From assembly GCF_001653565.1 (NCBI RefSeq), contig NZ_LYPB01000073.1, positions 349,508-413,507 on the forward strand: a stretch of 64,000 nt of DNA, written 5' to 3'. The translations under genes were made by a program, and so were the position numbers. The notes beneath the pieces were generated by a model that saw only the letters and a list, made by a program, of their open reading frames with translations, ran no database searches and had not been told where the DNA came from. The DNA comes from Paenibacillus oryzisoli (GTDB lineage: Bacteria; Bacillota; Bacilli; Paenibacillales; NBRC-103111). This document shows positions 24,307 through 34,229 of this stretch, in pieces. Position 1 is the first letter of the stretch. Every line of letters starts with the position of its first letter.

Positions 24307-26136
24307 TTAGCCTACAGATGATAGTTTCTTGGATAAAAGAAGAACGTTACTGTTACCAATGTTAAGCAAGCGTTCTCTTAAGCTGTCCTTATCTAAGGTG
24401 TTGTACATAGAAATGGTCTCTTTGATTTCATCCATAAATAAATCCGCCGTTTTCCCAATATAGATCTTGGGATATACTTGCTGTTCCTCGATTTCTTCAG
24501 CCTTCAGAAGCTCTTCATAAAGCTTCTCTCCCGGCCTCATTCCGGTAAATTCAATACCGATATCTTCCACGGTGTTGCCCGATAGCTTGATGAGATTTCT
24601 GGCCAGATCAACAATTTTCACCGGCTCGCCCATATCAAGGACAAAAATTTCTCCACCCTTGGCTAAAGCCCCAGCCTGCATAACGAGCCGAGATGCTTCC
24701 GGAATGGTCATAAAATAGCGAATCATGTCCGGATGAGTGACCGATACAGGGCCGCCTTTTTCAATCTGATGCTTGAACCTTGGAATGACACTACCTCTGC
24801 TTCCCAAGACATTACCGAATCGGACGGCTACGAACTTCGTACTGCTGCTCTTATCCATGTCTTGAATAATCATTTCGGCCATTCGTTTGGTGGCGCCCAT
24901 GACACTCGTTGGATTTACCGCTTTATCCGTAGAGATCATGACGAAGGTGTTCACTTCATACCTACTTGCTGCAATCGCCACGTTCATCGTACCTATGACG
25001 TTATTCTTAACCGCTTCTTCAGGATTTCGTTCCATTAGCGGTACATGCTTATGAGCTGCTGCATGATACACGACATCAGGGCGATGTCGATTCATAACGG
25101 CCATCATTTTGCGCGAGTCCTGAATATCAGCAATTTCGGTAATGAATTCCGTTTGATCGTATTCACAAATATCTTTTAATTCCATCTCAATGGAATAAAT
25201 GCTATTCTCACCATGCCCTAGCAGGATAAGTTTACTCGGCTGGAATTTAGAAACTTGACGACAGATTTCAGACCCAATAGAGCCCCCCGCGCCGGTTACC
25301 AAGACCACTTTGTGCGTAACAAACTCCGATATACTTGCGATATCCAGCTCAATTGGTTCCCTGCCCAAGAGATCCTCTACATGAACATCCATGAATTGAT
25401 TAACGGAAAGCTTACCTGTAACAAGATCCTCTAACATGGGTAGTGTTTGTGTTTTGGCTGTCGTCTTGGCGCATTCTTGGAAAATCGCATTCAGGTCTTT
25501 CCGTCCTAAGGATGGAATCGCAATAATAATGCTGTCAATTCCTAGATCAGCTACCGTCTTCTCAATTTGACTAATACCTCCAACAACGGGAATCCCCATA
25601 ATGTCGAGATTATGGATACGTACGTTATCATCAATAAAAGCGACTGGAAGCAGTTCTGTATCACTATTCTTGATTAGCTGTCTAGCTACCATCGTACCGG
25701 CTGATCCAGCGCCAATGATCAATGTCCTCTTCTTATTGTCCGTTCGATTCGTCAAAGTCCCGCGTAATAATCTCCAACAGAAGCGAGAGCCGCCAATTAA
25801 CAGAATATGTATCATCCACGTCACAGCGAGTAAACGAAAGTATATGTCTTGAACAACAATTTGTTGAACGCACGCAGCAGCAATAATGGAGAATGAAACA
25901 GCCTTCAACACAATGAGTAACTCGCCCACACTCGCGTATTCCCATGCTTTCTTATAAAGTTTATACCTCAGCGAAAATACATGATGACTCACTAACAGTG
26001 CGATCGCACTTACAACTAACGGCAATGTGATAACTCGCAAATCTGCGCTCAACAAGAATCGGCTAAAGAAAATAGAGGTTAATACAATAAAGGAGTCCAC
26101 TATAATTAAAAGCGACAACCGTTGGTTATATGACAC
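24307..26136 (-). CDS. epsC: EpsC/CapD-type membrane UDP-GlcNAc 4,6-dehydratase
   Basis: The 609-residue protein has four membrane helices in the first 110 residues, a CoA-binding-like Rossmann fold (LIIGAGSAGTMVARQLIKN), and a second NAD-binding domain starting VLVTGAGGSIGSEICRQV with DVVYHAAAHKHVPLME, ISTDKAVNPTSVMGATKRMA and KFVAVRFGNVLGSRGSVIP. This is the long dehydratase form that starts the UDP-bacillosamine pathway. Start is GTG 26136 with AAAGGG nine bases upstream. It heads the eps operon, behind a long leader and a SinR-controlled promoter. Confidence 0.94.
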   Translation of the reverse strand: MSYNQRLSLLIIVDSFIVLTSIFFSRFLLSADLRVITLPLVVSAIALLVSHHVFSLRYKLYKKAWEYASVGELLIVLKAVSFSIIAAACVQQIVVQDIYFRLLAVTWMIHILLIGGSRFCWRLLRGTLTNRTDNKKRTLIIGAGSAGTMVARQLIKNSDTELLPVAFIDDNVRIHNLDIMGIPVVGGISQIEKTVADLGIDSIIIAIPSLGRKDLNAIFQECAKTTAKTQTLPMLEDLVTGKLSVNQFMDVHVEDLLGREPIELDIASISEFVTHKVVLVTGAGGSIGSEICRQVSKFQPSKLILLGHGENSIYSIEMELKDICEYDQTEFITEIADIQDSRKMMAVMNRHRPDVVYHAAAHKHVPLMERNPEEAVKNNVIGTMNVAIAASRYEVNTFVMISTDKAVNPTSVMGATKRMAEMIIQDMDKSSSTKFVAVRFGNVLGSRGSVIPRFKHQIEKGGPVSVTHPDMIRYFMTIPEASRLVMQAGALAKGGEIFVLDMGEPVKIVDLARNLIKLSGNTVEDIGIEFTGMRPGEKLYEELLKAEEIEEQQVYPKIYIGKTADLFMDEIKETISMYNTLDKDSLRERLLNIGNSNVLLLSKKLSSVG

Positions 26137-26480
26137 ATAAATTCACCCTTTCTTTAAAGTTCTTAAGTATAGGGCCTTTGGAAAAGACCTTATAATTAAA
26201 CCCTTTAATGAATAGGGCATCTAACCCCACCTCGCACCACACTCTTGACGACTAGCGTCTAAGGTCCTATAAACGAACCCACAGCATGATCGAGTGCCCC
26301 CGTTGATAACGGTAAGGAGACATTACCGACAGAGATAAATGACTCTCACTGTTCTTTATAAAGAACGATGTGAAGCAACTCTGCTAATTACTTTGTATAG
26401 AGAACGTTTTCCTAATGAATATTCTTTATAAAGAACATTTAAACTAAAAAAAATAGACCGACGAATGGTTCGATTAAATT
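26137..26480 (-). ncRNA. Structured 5' leader of the eps operon (EAR/epsC-RNA-like candidate)
   Basis: About 340 bases separate the mapped promoter from the epsC start. On the minus strand the leader contains several possible long-range pairings: GGGCA with TGCCC, GACCTTA with TAAGGTC, GCACTC with GAGTGT, and GACG/CGTC around a CTAG loop. In Bacillus the eps-associated RNA (EAR), an antitermination element, lies directly upstream of epsC. The position is the same here and the segment has no gene, so an EAR-like element is a reasonable candidate. I could not verify the consensus. Confidence 0.5.
26351..26436. promoter_or_regulatory. SinR-type operators in the eps/beta-helix divergent region
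   Basis: GTTCTTTATAAAGAAC at 26351-26366 is a perfect 16-base palindrome and ATTCTTTATAAAGAAC at 26421-26436 differs by one base. A degenerate copy ending AGAGAACG lies at 26391-26405. They surround the region between the divergent epsC and beta-helix genes and could allow looping with the promoter operator at 26493-26508. Confidence 0.75.
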
Positions 26481-26486
26481 ACTTTC

Positions 26487-26515
26487 ATTGTAGTTCTTTA
26501 TAAAGAACGTGTCAA
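26487..26515 (-). promoter_or_regulatory. eps operon promoter with SinR operator filling the spacer
   Basis: Minus strand: TTGACA (-35, 26510-26515), a 17-base spacer made of C plus the perfect palindrome GTTCTTTATAAAGAAC (26493-26508), and TACAAT (-10, 26487-26492). A SinR dimer here would directly exclude RNA polymerase from this near-consensus promoter. Confidence 0.85.
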
Positions 26516-26621
26516 TACCAAAATAAACTATCGGCTCCTAGTCTCTCATCCTTAACGCATTCAACTAGCTATACATACACTAATCTATGCGACAAAATAA
26601 CTAGAAAGAAGGTGAGATTGT

Positions 26622-29027
26622 ATGATTCATGCAAATTTGGGTGATTTAGACGATATTAATGTAACGACCAAGCTTCCTGCCCAAAATGATGTTCTAACTT
26701 ATGACAGCGCACAGTCACGCTGGGTTCCTAAACAACCCGTTAGTTCGAACTCCCTCTCCTCCGCTTCTTATGTGATTGACTTAGCCAAATGGTCCATTAA
26801 GAATGATGGTACGAATTCAGCCGCAACGACAAAGGGTATCAACGATTCCATTGCTTGGGCCAAATCGCAAGGCATTACACATTGTGTTTTACCAAAAGGC
26901 ACCTATGCATTAAAAATTGATAGCACGATTTACTCCTGTATTACCATGCAAAGCAACATGCATTTCGAAATGCTTGATGGTTGCATTGTACAATTGGAAG
27001 CGAATTCTTCTCCTTGGTACAGCATCTTTTATTTAAAAGGGGTCTCTGATGCTATAATTTCAGGAGGAACCGTGATTGGTGATAAGAAAACGCACATTTA
27101 TCAGTTAGGCGTGAAATTCGTTCGTGGCGGGGTTAATTCGGATGGTTCACTAAATACGAATCCAAATTGGATCCGCAGTGAAATCATTGATCGATACAGC
27201 AATCCTGGGTTACTTCAATTATTCCGTTTATGGTCGATTAATGGCATAACGAATACGAATTATAGTTTCTTCCAGTACAAAGATACGATTTCCAACTCCA
27301 CTTTGGCCGGGTCAAGAACGAATGGACAATTCGCACCCGCAGCCCCAACTGGACGAGGATGGTTCGCTGATATCGCAAACGCCAATAAAATGATTTTCGC
27401 CATCGACATTACGGCTTCTCCCCTAACAGATGCTCAGATTGCTCAAATTACCGCTAAAGTTGATGCTCAGAACTATACGCATGAATGGGGATATGGCATT
27501 AATCTCTTAGGTGCAAACCACATTCTTATCGAGAATATGGACATCAGCAACTGTACAGGAGACGCTATCTTCACTTCTTGGCTTGAATATAAAGCAAATC
27601 CTGCTGACTATACACAAGGACAAATGGGATCCTATCTTACAGTTCATAACTGTAATCTTCATCACTGCAGAAGACAAGGAATTTCCGTTGCAGGTTCGAC
27701 TGATGTCAGCATTATTAATAATAAGATCCATCATATTGGTTTGGCCGATAACGGTGTAACAGAAGACGGAACAGCTCCCATGTTCGGTATCGATCTTGAA
27801 TCGATGTGGTCAGAAACGAATATCCCCACTTGGCGTCCTGAATTGAATCAAACTGGATTGGAATTAAATACACGTATTTATATTGCTCAGAACTATATCT
27901 ACACCAATAGCCGCGGCCATTTCGTTAATGCAGATGCGGTTCACGTCACATTAGAAAACAACAAATTTGAAGGATACAATGTTGGAGGCATTAGTTCGTA
28001 TCCCAATAATATGTATATCAATTACCTCAATAACACGATGATTTCTTGTGAACTTGTTGTGAAAGGTGATAACTTTGTTAATGGCGCCATTTGCAACAAT
28101 GGAAACATTCGAATTGCAGATGTTACAGGGGCTGTAATTAATGATTGTAAAATTAATAATGGCCTATTCTATGGCTCAAGTGTTTACGGTTACTGGGGAA
28201 CGCCAATCGTCGACGTTGCAACGGGTACATTCACTTTCGCTGCAGCTCATGGCGCAGGAAACGGAGCGAAAGTTGCGTTCGAGCAATGGCTTGGCAAGGT
28301 GCCCTCGGGGATAAGTGTTGATAAACTGTATTATACGATTAATGTTAAAACCAACAGCTTTCAAGTCTCAGAGAGTCTAAATGGGCCCGTGGTCAAGATG
28401 ACAGATGCCGGCATATCTGGTTTCAATCTCAGTCGTTTTAATTATGGAAGATGCTACATTTCTGATGTTGTTGTCGAGCGGGATTGGCGGGGAGATAATG
28501 TGCTCACACCGAATTTCCAGTTACTTCTTACAGGGGCTGTTCTCCGCAATATTACTGTAAAAAACTATGAAGTCGATCTGCGTTCCCCTGCCAATTATGT
28601 AGGAAGGCCAAATTCAATTGACGGAATCGCTGTAATTGAAGGTGGAGCTAATTTCGAGTCTACAAATGTAACTAATGGTTCCTTCATTCGAGCCAAAACA
28701 GGCATACTTGGCGGTGATATTGCTCTCGGTTCCAACGATGCTCGTTACACTAGAAAGTTATTTGTTGATAACTGTATCTTTCAAAATGTAGGCATTAATT
28801 ACAATGGTAACGTAACCAATAATCGGAGTACGATAATAAATTCAAGCATCGGTAAAGCTGACAGTGTCAATATATCCCTTATTACAAATAGTTATCTTGA
28901 AAACACAAAACTTAATCTTCGTTGGCTTACACGCGATAAATCAATGACAATCGCAGCTTGTATATTTAATAATGTAACTTCAGATATAAACACCAGTACC
29001 CGGTTAATTAACAATATTACGTTATAA
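26622..29027 (+). CDS. Right-handed beta-helix (pectate-lyase-like) protein with phage-tail-like N-terminus, no signal peptide
   Basis: The 801-residue protein begins with a short NLGDLDDINVTTKLPAQND segment followed by VLTYDSAQSRWVPKQP, a motif common in tail-fibre and adhesin structural proteins. From residue 45 it follows a pectate-lyase superfamily pattern: IDLAKWSIKNDGTNSAATTK, INDSIAWAKSQGI, VLPKGTYAL, then many strands with Asn ladders (ISNCTGDAIF, VTLENNKFEGYN). No signal peptide is visible. It could bind or cleave polysaccharide. It is divergent from the eps operon, with SinR-type boxes in the shared region. GAAGGTGAG precedes the ATG. Confidence 0.82.
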   Translation: MIHANLGDLDDINVTTKLPAQNDVLTYDSAQSRWVPKQPVSSNSLSSASYVIDLAKWSIKNDGTNSAATTKGINDSIAWAKSQGITHCVLPKGTYALKIDSTIYSCITMQSNMHFEMLDGCIVQLEANSSPWYSIFYLKGVSDAIISGGTVIGDKKTHIYQLGVKFVRGGVNSDGSLNTNPNWIRSEIIDRYSNPGLLQLFRLWSINGITNTNYSFFQYKDTISNSTLAGSRTNGQFAPAAPTGRGWFADIANANKMIFAIDITASPLTDAQIAQITAKVDAQNYTHEWGYGINLLGANHILIENMDISNCTGDAIFTSWLEYKANPADYTQGQMGSYLTVHNCNLHHCRRQGISVAGSTDVSIINNKIHHIGLADNGVTEDGTAPMFGIDLESMWSETNIPTWRPELNQTGLELNTRIYIAQNYIYTNSRGHFVNADAVHVTLENNKFEGYNVGGISSYPNNMYINYLNNTMISCELVVKGDNFVNGAICNNGNIRIADVTGAVINDCKINNGLFYGSSVYGYWGTPIVDVATGTFTFAAAHGAGNGAKVAFEQWLGKVPSGISVDKLYYTINVKTNSFQVSESLNGPVVKMTDAGISGFNLSRFNYGRCYISDVVVERDWRGDNVLTPNFQLLLTGAVLRNITVKNYEVDLRSPANYVGRPNSIDGIAVIEGGANFESTNVTNGSFIRAKTGILGGDIALGSNDARYTRKLFVDNCIFQNVGINYNGNVTNNRSTIINSSIGKADSVNISLITNSYLENTKLNLRWLTRDKSMTIAACIFNNVTSDINTSTRLINNITL

Positions 29028-29036
29028 TTTCATAGC

Positions 29037-29078
29037 AAAAGGAAGAGCCGTGTTATTCACAATCGCTCTTCCTTTTTA
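29037..29078. terminator. Bidirectional terminator between the two beta-helix genes
   Basis: AAAAGGAAGAGC and GCTCTTCCTTTT form a 12-bp stem with a 16-base loop, followed by T-rich sequence on both strands. It ends the convergent transcripts from both sides. Confidence 0.88.
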
Positions 29079-29097
29079 TATCCGCTTAACTATTTAG

Positions 29098-31326
29098 TTA
29101 TTTCATATCGTTTGCTTTTAATTTTAATATCGCATTCTTTAAGTTATTATTTGCAATATCAAAAGCAGGTGCTCCTGTTCCAACATTTATCGTTGAAATC
29201 CCGATTGCCTCCATGTTACTTGTAATGGAGTTATTCTTTATTTGAGCAAATCCGATATCATTCGGTTTGTCTTTCTGCCAATAATCATTCAGTTTAATAA
29301 TTTCAGTTGAGTTTGACGTAATACCAGTTGCTACAATTTCATTATCGTCAATAATCACCTTCCGAGCGCTATCTACAGATACGGCTGGTGCATTAGCCTT
29401 TGTATGAAATGTTGAGTTCGTGATGGTGAGGTCCAAATTTTCATTCCCAGCTTGTATCCCCCCATAACCTGTAAAGGAACACTTATTAAATATATATTCA
29501 CCAGGCTTTCCAACACTGGGAATAGCTTTACCACCATCCGCTGGCCCAGTAAATGAGCAATTATTATACGTTCCAGGTGGTAAATCCAATCCGTAGGTTG
29601 AATTATAACCGGTAACAGTAAGGTTATCGAATATATTCCCTGGCACATTCCCTCCTGAAACTGACCGCAATGCAGGTGCTCCGTTGATAGTAACATTCGT
29701 TAGATGTACAGGATTCTTCCAAATCGATAACCCTGCATCCGCTGTTTTTTTCGTAAGATTAATCGTAATATCCGACGCAGTTACTCCAAAGGGTATTGAG
29801 CTTGAAATCGAAAAGTTTGTATTCGTTGCCGTCATGCCTCTGATCGCAATATTAGGACCATCGAAATGAGTGAGTGAATCACTGATCTGATTGCCATTGA
29901 AAGTAACGTCATGACTTGCATAAATACTCGTACCTTCAAAATTATTATTGGTAATCGTTGCTCCTGTAAATGGCTCAGAAACGGCAAGCCCAATAGCTCC
30001 AGTAGAAGCTAAATGATTGTTCTCAAGAACGCCATCATGACCATCGTAGAATATCACATCATATCTACTATTCTTATAAAACTTATTATTTCTTATCGTA
30101 ATATTCTCGTTAATATACCCGTTGTCACCAGCTCCACCTTCCACGTCAATCCCGGCCATTGGAGCCGTTCCACCTTTCCCCCCGATATCATGGAACACAC
30201 TATTCTGCACAAGAATCTGCTTACCGCCACTTATACTCAACCCTTGTCTACGATTAAATGAAGAATCTGAATTCTGAATAATTACTCCAGTGGATTGTAT
30301 TCTATTCCATATTTCCAGATAGGTCCCCGCCTGCAGGTTTCCAGAGAATACAAGTCGAATCGAACTACTTCCCTCAGGTATAGGAATATATTTACCTTGT
30401 TTCTGCTGCTTGGTACTTGTCAGAAAGCTACCATCCGCTCTATAAAAGAATATATCAAATGTATATGGTAATTTCTTACCATTATCAACGATCACGGCTT
30501 TCGTCAATGCAAATGAAGGATCTGTTATCTTCCAGGTTGATTTCGTTCTAATTTTATTCGTGTCTGCGGTTGAATTCCCCTTATCGTCAATGCCACCACT
30601 CTCGAATCCAGGTTCATAGATATCTTGCATAAACCCACTTCCACCTGCAACATAGATCCCATCGCCAGTAAAGTTGAGTGTTTTCACTCCGTCTATCGTT
30701 ACATTGATAGCTCCTTTGGTTACGATGCCATATCCACCTTCATGTGTGCCTCCGCTTGAATAATCATGTGTTTCTCTATCGCCGCGATAGGTACCTCCAA
30801 CAATTCGGACATTTTGGACACCTACACCAACTTGTAGAGTCGAATAACCTTCGAAGCCATTCGTTTCTTTTTGAATAACAGCCCTATCATCAAGCCAGAA
30901 GGTCATGTCGCTTACCATATTAATTCGCCCACGAGAATCCCACGTTCCATCGGTACCCTTGGCAATAAGGTACGTTCCCGCAGGTACCTTAAACACAGTG
31001 AAGCCCGCTTCACGTGCCCAAATAAGAGCCTTATTTAATCCATCCGTTGTTTCTTGGGCATGTGTATTATCATTGTATATCTGCCACTGGGACAAATTAA
31101 GTTCATATATCTTATCTTTAGATACTTGGATAGGGTCTGTTGTTGGAGTATCGGAAGTAGGAGGAGGAGTGGTAGTAGTAGGACTCGCAGTAACAGTAGG
31201 GCTTAGACTTGGACTTGGATTTGGACTTGGGCTAGCATTAGAGCTTGTACTCGAATTACTAGACAACGTTGGCAGTAAGGACAGTATCAAGATGTAAATA
31301 AGTAAAACTAATTTAGACATTACCAA
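29098..31326 (-). CDS. Secreted right-handed beta-helix (pectate-lyase-like) protein with Ser/Thr/Pro linker
   Basis: The 742-residue protein has an N-terminal signal or anchor (SKLVLLIYILILSLLP), a Ser/Pro/Thr-rich linker at about residues 22-65, and then a pectate-lyase-type start (ELNLSQWQIYNDNTHAQETT, LNKALIWAREAGFTVFKVPAGTYLI) and many beta-helix rungs (IIQNSDSSFNRRQGLSISGG, ITIRNNKFYKNSRYD). It resembles the cytoplasmic-looking protein at 26622 in its enzyme part. It may trim or bind the EPS outside the cell. TTG 31326 has AGAGGA eight bases upstream; ATG 31320 is an alternative. It follows the acyltransferase gene and probably ends that operon. Confidence 0.85.
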   Translation of the reverse strand: MVMSKLVLLIYILILSLLPTLSSNSSTSSNASPSPNPSPSLSPTVTASPTTTTPPPTSDTPTTDPIQVSKDKIYELNLSQWQIYNDNTHAQETTDGLNKALIWAREAGFTVFKVPAGTYLIAKGTDGTWDSRGRINMVSDMTFWLDDRAVIQKETNGFEGYSTLQVGVGVQNVRIVGGTYRGDRETHDYSSGGTHEGGYGIVTKGAINVTIDGVKTLNFTGDGIYVAGGSGFMQDIYEPGFESGGIDDKGNSTADTNKIRTKSTWKITDPSFALTKAVIVDNGKKLPYTFDIFFYRADGSFLTSTKQQKQGKYIPIPEGSSSIRLVFSGNLQAGTYLEIWNRIQSTGVIIQNSDSSFNRRQGLSISGGKQILVQNSVFHDIGGKGGTAPMAGIDVEGGAGDNGYINENITIRNNKFYKNSRYDVIFYDGHDGVLENNHLASTGAIGLAVSEPFTGATITNNNFEGTSIYASHDVTFNGNQISDSLTHFDGPNIAIRGMTATNTNFSISSSIPFGVTASDITINLTKKTADAGLSIWKNPVHLTNVTINGAPALRSVSGGNVPGNIFDNLTVTGYNSTYGLDLPPGTYNNCSFTGPADGGKAIPSVGKPGEYIFNKCSFTGYGGIQAGNENLDLTITNSTFHTKANAPAVSVDSARKVIIDDNEIVATGITSNSTEIIKLNDYWQKDKPNDIGFAQIKNNSITSNMEAIGISTINVGTGAPAFDIANNNLKNAILKLKANDMK

Positions 31327-31363
31327 ATATCAATCCTCTCATATCTACGGGAATTTCTCCCTA

Positions 31364-32458
31364 CTATCGATCGGTGCTTTTACTCATGCTCTTCAACTTG
31401 TTAATATGAATGCTCGGAAAAATCGACTTCCATTTATACAAAACTATACTGACAAGGATACATTCCATACCTGTAGCCCCCACATAGACGATGTTCTGCC
31501 CATTGCTCAGCTCTGTTACCTCCCAATCTAATACTAAAAGGTTAAGCTTCATAAACAGGATGTGTCCACAGAAAGTCACTATACTAAATAAATTAATGAA
31601 GCTATGATACTTCTGGATGATGGGACTCTTCACTCTAAGTATGCCGTAGAAGACAAGCAGGGTATTAGGAATAATACTCAATGTAATCTTATACTCCATA
31701 TTCCAGTCGATGTAGCGCCATAAATACAAAAATTCCGCCGTCGTAATAATGACTGCTGCTCCAACCATTGGCCACACTTTGGCGCGATTGAACTTCTCCT
31801 CATATCGAGCAAGTAGAATCCCCATTACAACAAATGTGAAACCAAGTCCTAAGTATCTATAGATAAACAATTTCATATAGACCAGAATCGAGCTTCCAGA
31901 TAGATAGCTTTCAATAGGATCGATCGCAAAAGAACGCAGGCTGCCTGAAATCAGCAAACTCAATAGAAAACCGGCAATTCCCGCCAGAAGTGCGGTACGT
32001 ACGCCTCTTTTCATGACAAGCCAATAACCAACACTAAGACTGAAAATTAAGGGGGGAATAAACCATAATTGCACGGATGGTCCATTCAACATGACAGCGG
32101 CAGTAAGAATCTTGGCTTGCAGCCCGAGATTGGCAATTGTCACCCCGCCGCGAATCAGTTCAGGTACGATAAATTCAAATATAAACAGCAAGCAAAAGGG
32201 CACATACATCAGGAGTATCCGGTTCACATACCTTTTAATATAGTGGTGTGAATTGCTCGCATTTGACCATCCCTTATAGGCTAGGAACCCTGCAACCACA
32301 TAAAAGCAAGGAACGATCACACCAAGTGGCAGGGAGAGATATCGCAGTTGATGGTTCGGTAATGAGACCATATAACGATTAATTACCAAATGGGCAAATA
32401 ATACGAGCAAGCAACCGACAAGTTTAAAGATTGTAATCCCTGGGTAGTATTTACGCAT
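31364..32458 (-). CDS. Acyltransferase family 3 membrane protein (OafA-like)
   Basis: The 364-residue protein has about ten membrane helices. The first holds the conserved His in LFAHLVINRYMVSLP, the second FYVVAGFLAYKGW, and a later loop SVQLWFIPPLIFSLSVG, all typical of family 3 acyltransferases that O-acylate surface sugars. It overlaps the acyl-activating enzyme gene by eight bases, so the two probably work together in modifying the exopolysaccharide or a lipid. The nature of the acyl group is unknown. Confidence 0.88.
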   Translation of the reverse strand: MRKYYPGITIFKLVGCLLVLFAHLVINRYMVSLPNHQLRYLSLPLGVIVPCFYVVAGFLAYKGWSNASNSHHYIKRYVNRILLMYVPFCLLFIFEFIVPELIRGGVTIANLGLQAKILTAAVMLNGPSVQLWFIPPLIFSLSVGYWLVMKRGVRTALLAGIAGFLLSLLISGSLRSFAIDPIESYLSGSSILVYMKLFIYRYLGLGFTFVVMGILLARYEEKFNRAKVWPMVGAAVIITTAEFLYLWRYIDWNMEYKITLSIIPNTLLVFYGILRVKSPIIQKYHSFINLFSIVTFCGHILFMKLNLLVLDWEVTELSNGQNIVYVGATGMECILVSIVLYKWKSIFPSIHINKLKSMSKSTDR

Positions 32459-34211
32459 AACGAATCTCCCGATTTAACCCATTCATAACGATTGAACGAA
32501 TTTCAACCACAGAAATTTTTCCAGTCGGAGATAATGGCAATTCCGGGAGAAAAACAATATGTTCAGGTACCTTAAAAGCCGATATTTGATTACCAAGACT
32601 TTGTACTAAGGATTCAGCTGTCAGACTCGAACCTTCCCTTGCTACAACACACGCACATAACTTTTCGCCATATAGGACATCCGGAATACCTAATACGAAA
32701 GCGTCCTCTACATCTTCGTTTCTCAATAATACCCCTTCGACTTCAAGAGGAGATATTTTCTCTCCACCACGTGATATCAGTCGATGAATTCTCCCTGTAA
32801 TTGTCAAATTCCGGTTATTATCTATATACCCTAGATCTCCTGTTCGAAACCAACCGTCTTCTTCCATACTGGAAGACTGTGTATTGAGCATGCCCATAAC
32901 ACGATGGCTGCGGACTTCAATTTCACCATGTTCCAGGCCGGATTGATCATTGCCTGTTACAACATCACGAATTCTTATCTCTACGCCTCGGTCAACTTTC
33001 CCTGCAAGACTATAACTGTTCTGCTCGAATTGCTTGTACTCCACGGCACCGCTTAATAAATGAGTACTTCTCAGTAGTTTGAAAAGCAGTGACAAGAGTA
33101 AATTTCTCTCCCCACCGGTGAAACAAGTGCCATTCGCAATGGCACCAGCTTCTGTAGAGCCATAAGTGACCATAAAAAATAAGAGCTTAAGATCACTTTT
33201 CACCTTATGAAGTAAGGCCCTACTGACTGCCGCAGAAGTAAAGGAAATGCCAATTAGAGAGGAGAGGGCCGAGTTGTTGCCTTGCGTGACAGAAATCATA
33301 CGTTGGACCATATAGGGTGTGCCAATCAATATACGACATGATTCCTTCCTAACCACTTCTATTGCCGTTAACGGATGATAATAAGTAAGCAGTACCATTC
33401 TTACGTTACAAACCTTCAAATTGGTGAAAATAACACCAAATCCCCCAAGATGGTATAAGGGTAATAGGCTGATGACAGAAAAACTTCTAGCTACAACATC
33501 TATCATTTTTTGCAAAATAGGGTTAGCCCTCTTCCTATTCGTATACGTAGGTGCGGTTGATATGAAGGAAGCGGTTGTACGAATCACGCCTTTAGGCGAA
33601 CCTGTCGTACCCGAGGTGTACAGCAGGATTAACGGATCATGGATAGATGTCAATAAACACGCACGAAGAAGAGCATCATCTTCCGATTGTGCTCCAAGTC
33701 TGAATAAGTCTGAATAGGGACGCATAGGAGACTGAACTTCTATGCCCTTCCCTTCAACGATGAAAATATGGGATGGCAGCCAAGCAGGAGAGCTGTCGCC
33801 ATGAGCGTAATCACTGAAAATATCAATCAGCATGGAAGCATATTGTTGTTGATGTCCTTCCTTCCCGATGATCATAGCTTTGGGACTCGCTCCCTTAAGA
33901 AACTCGCAAACTTCTCCTTTCTTCGAATAGGTATTCAAAGGTACGCTTATTGCACCAATACTGGCTGCCGCATACATGGAAATAATGAGTTCCATCCTTC
34001 CTGTCATAAGAAAGGCTATGGCATCCCCCTTCTGTATCCCGAGCTCTAGATATCCTTTTGCAATGATTTGAACTTCGTTCCATAGTCTCGACCAAGTATA
34101 ATGCTGCTCTATTTCCGGAAAACTGTAGGCAGTATCTTTCGCACACGTTCTTGCGCGTTTTTGCAATAGAAACGCTATGGTTTCAGGGTTACATGGCATC
34201 ATATCCATCAC
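32451..34211 (-). CDS. AMP-dependent acyl-CoA synthetase/ligase family enzyme
   Basis: The 586-residue protein holds the adenylate-forming motifs: LLYTSGTTGSPKGVIRT (A3), MVTYGSTEAGAI (A5), DGWFRTGDLGYIDNN (A7) and SPTGKISVVEIRSI with the catalytic Lys (A10). It should activate a carboxylic acid with ATP and pass it to CoA or another thiol. Start is GTG 34211 (AAAGGAG eight bases upstream) or the next ATG. A SinR-type box lies just upstream at 34230-34245, between this gene and the flippase gene, giving a possible separate promoter. Acyl substrate not evident. Confidence 0.9.
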   Translation of the reverse strand: MMDMMPCNPETIAFLLQKRARTCAKDTAYSFPEIEQHYTWSRLWNEVQIIAKGYLELGIQKGDAIAFLMTGRMELIISMYAAASIGAISVPLNTYSKKGEVCEFLKGASPKAMIIGKEGHQQQYASMLIDIFSDYAHGDSSPAWLPSHIFIVEGKGIEVQSPMRPYSDLFRLGAQSEDDALLRACLLTSIHDPLILLYTSGTTGSPKGVIRTTASFISTAPTYTNRKRANPILQKMIDVVARSFSVISLLPLYHLGGFGVIFTNLKVCNVRMVLLTYYHPLTAIEVVRKESCRILIGTPYMVQRMISVTQGNNSALSSLIGISFTSAAVSRALLHKVKSDLKLLFFMVTYGSTEAGAIANGTCFTGGERNLLLSLLFKLLRSTHLLSGAVEYKQFEQNSYSLAGKVDRGVEIRIRDVVTGNDQSGLEHGEIEVRSHRVMGMLNTQSSSMEEDGWFRTGDLGYIDNNRNLTITGRIHRLISRGGEKISPLEVEGVLLRNEDVEDAFVLGIPDVLYGEKLCACVVAREGSSLTAESLVQSLGNQISAFKVPEHIVFLPELPLSPTGKISVVEIRSIVMNGLNREIRYA

Positions 34212-34229
34212 AGTTCAAGCTCCTTTAAC

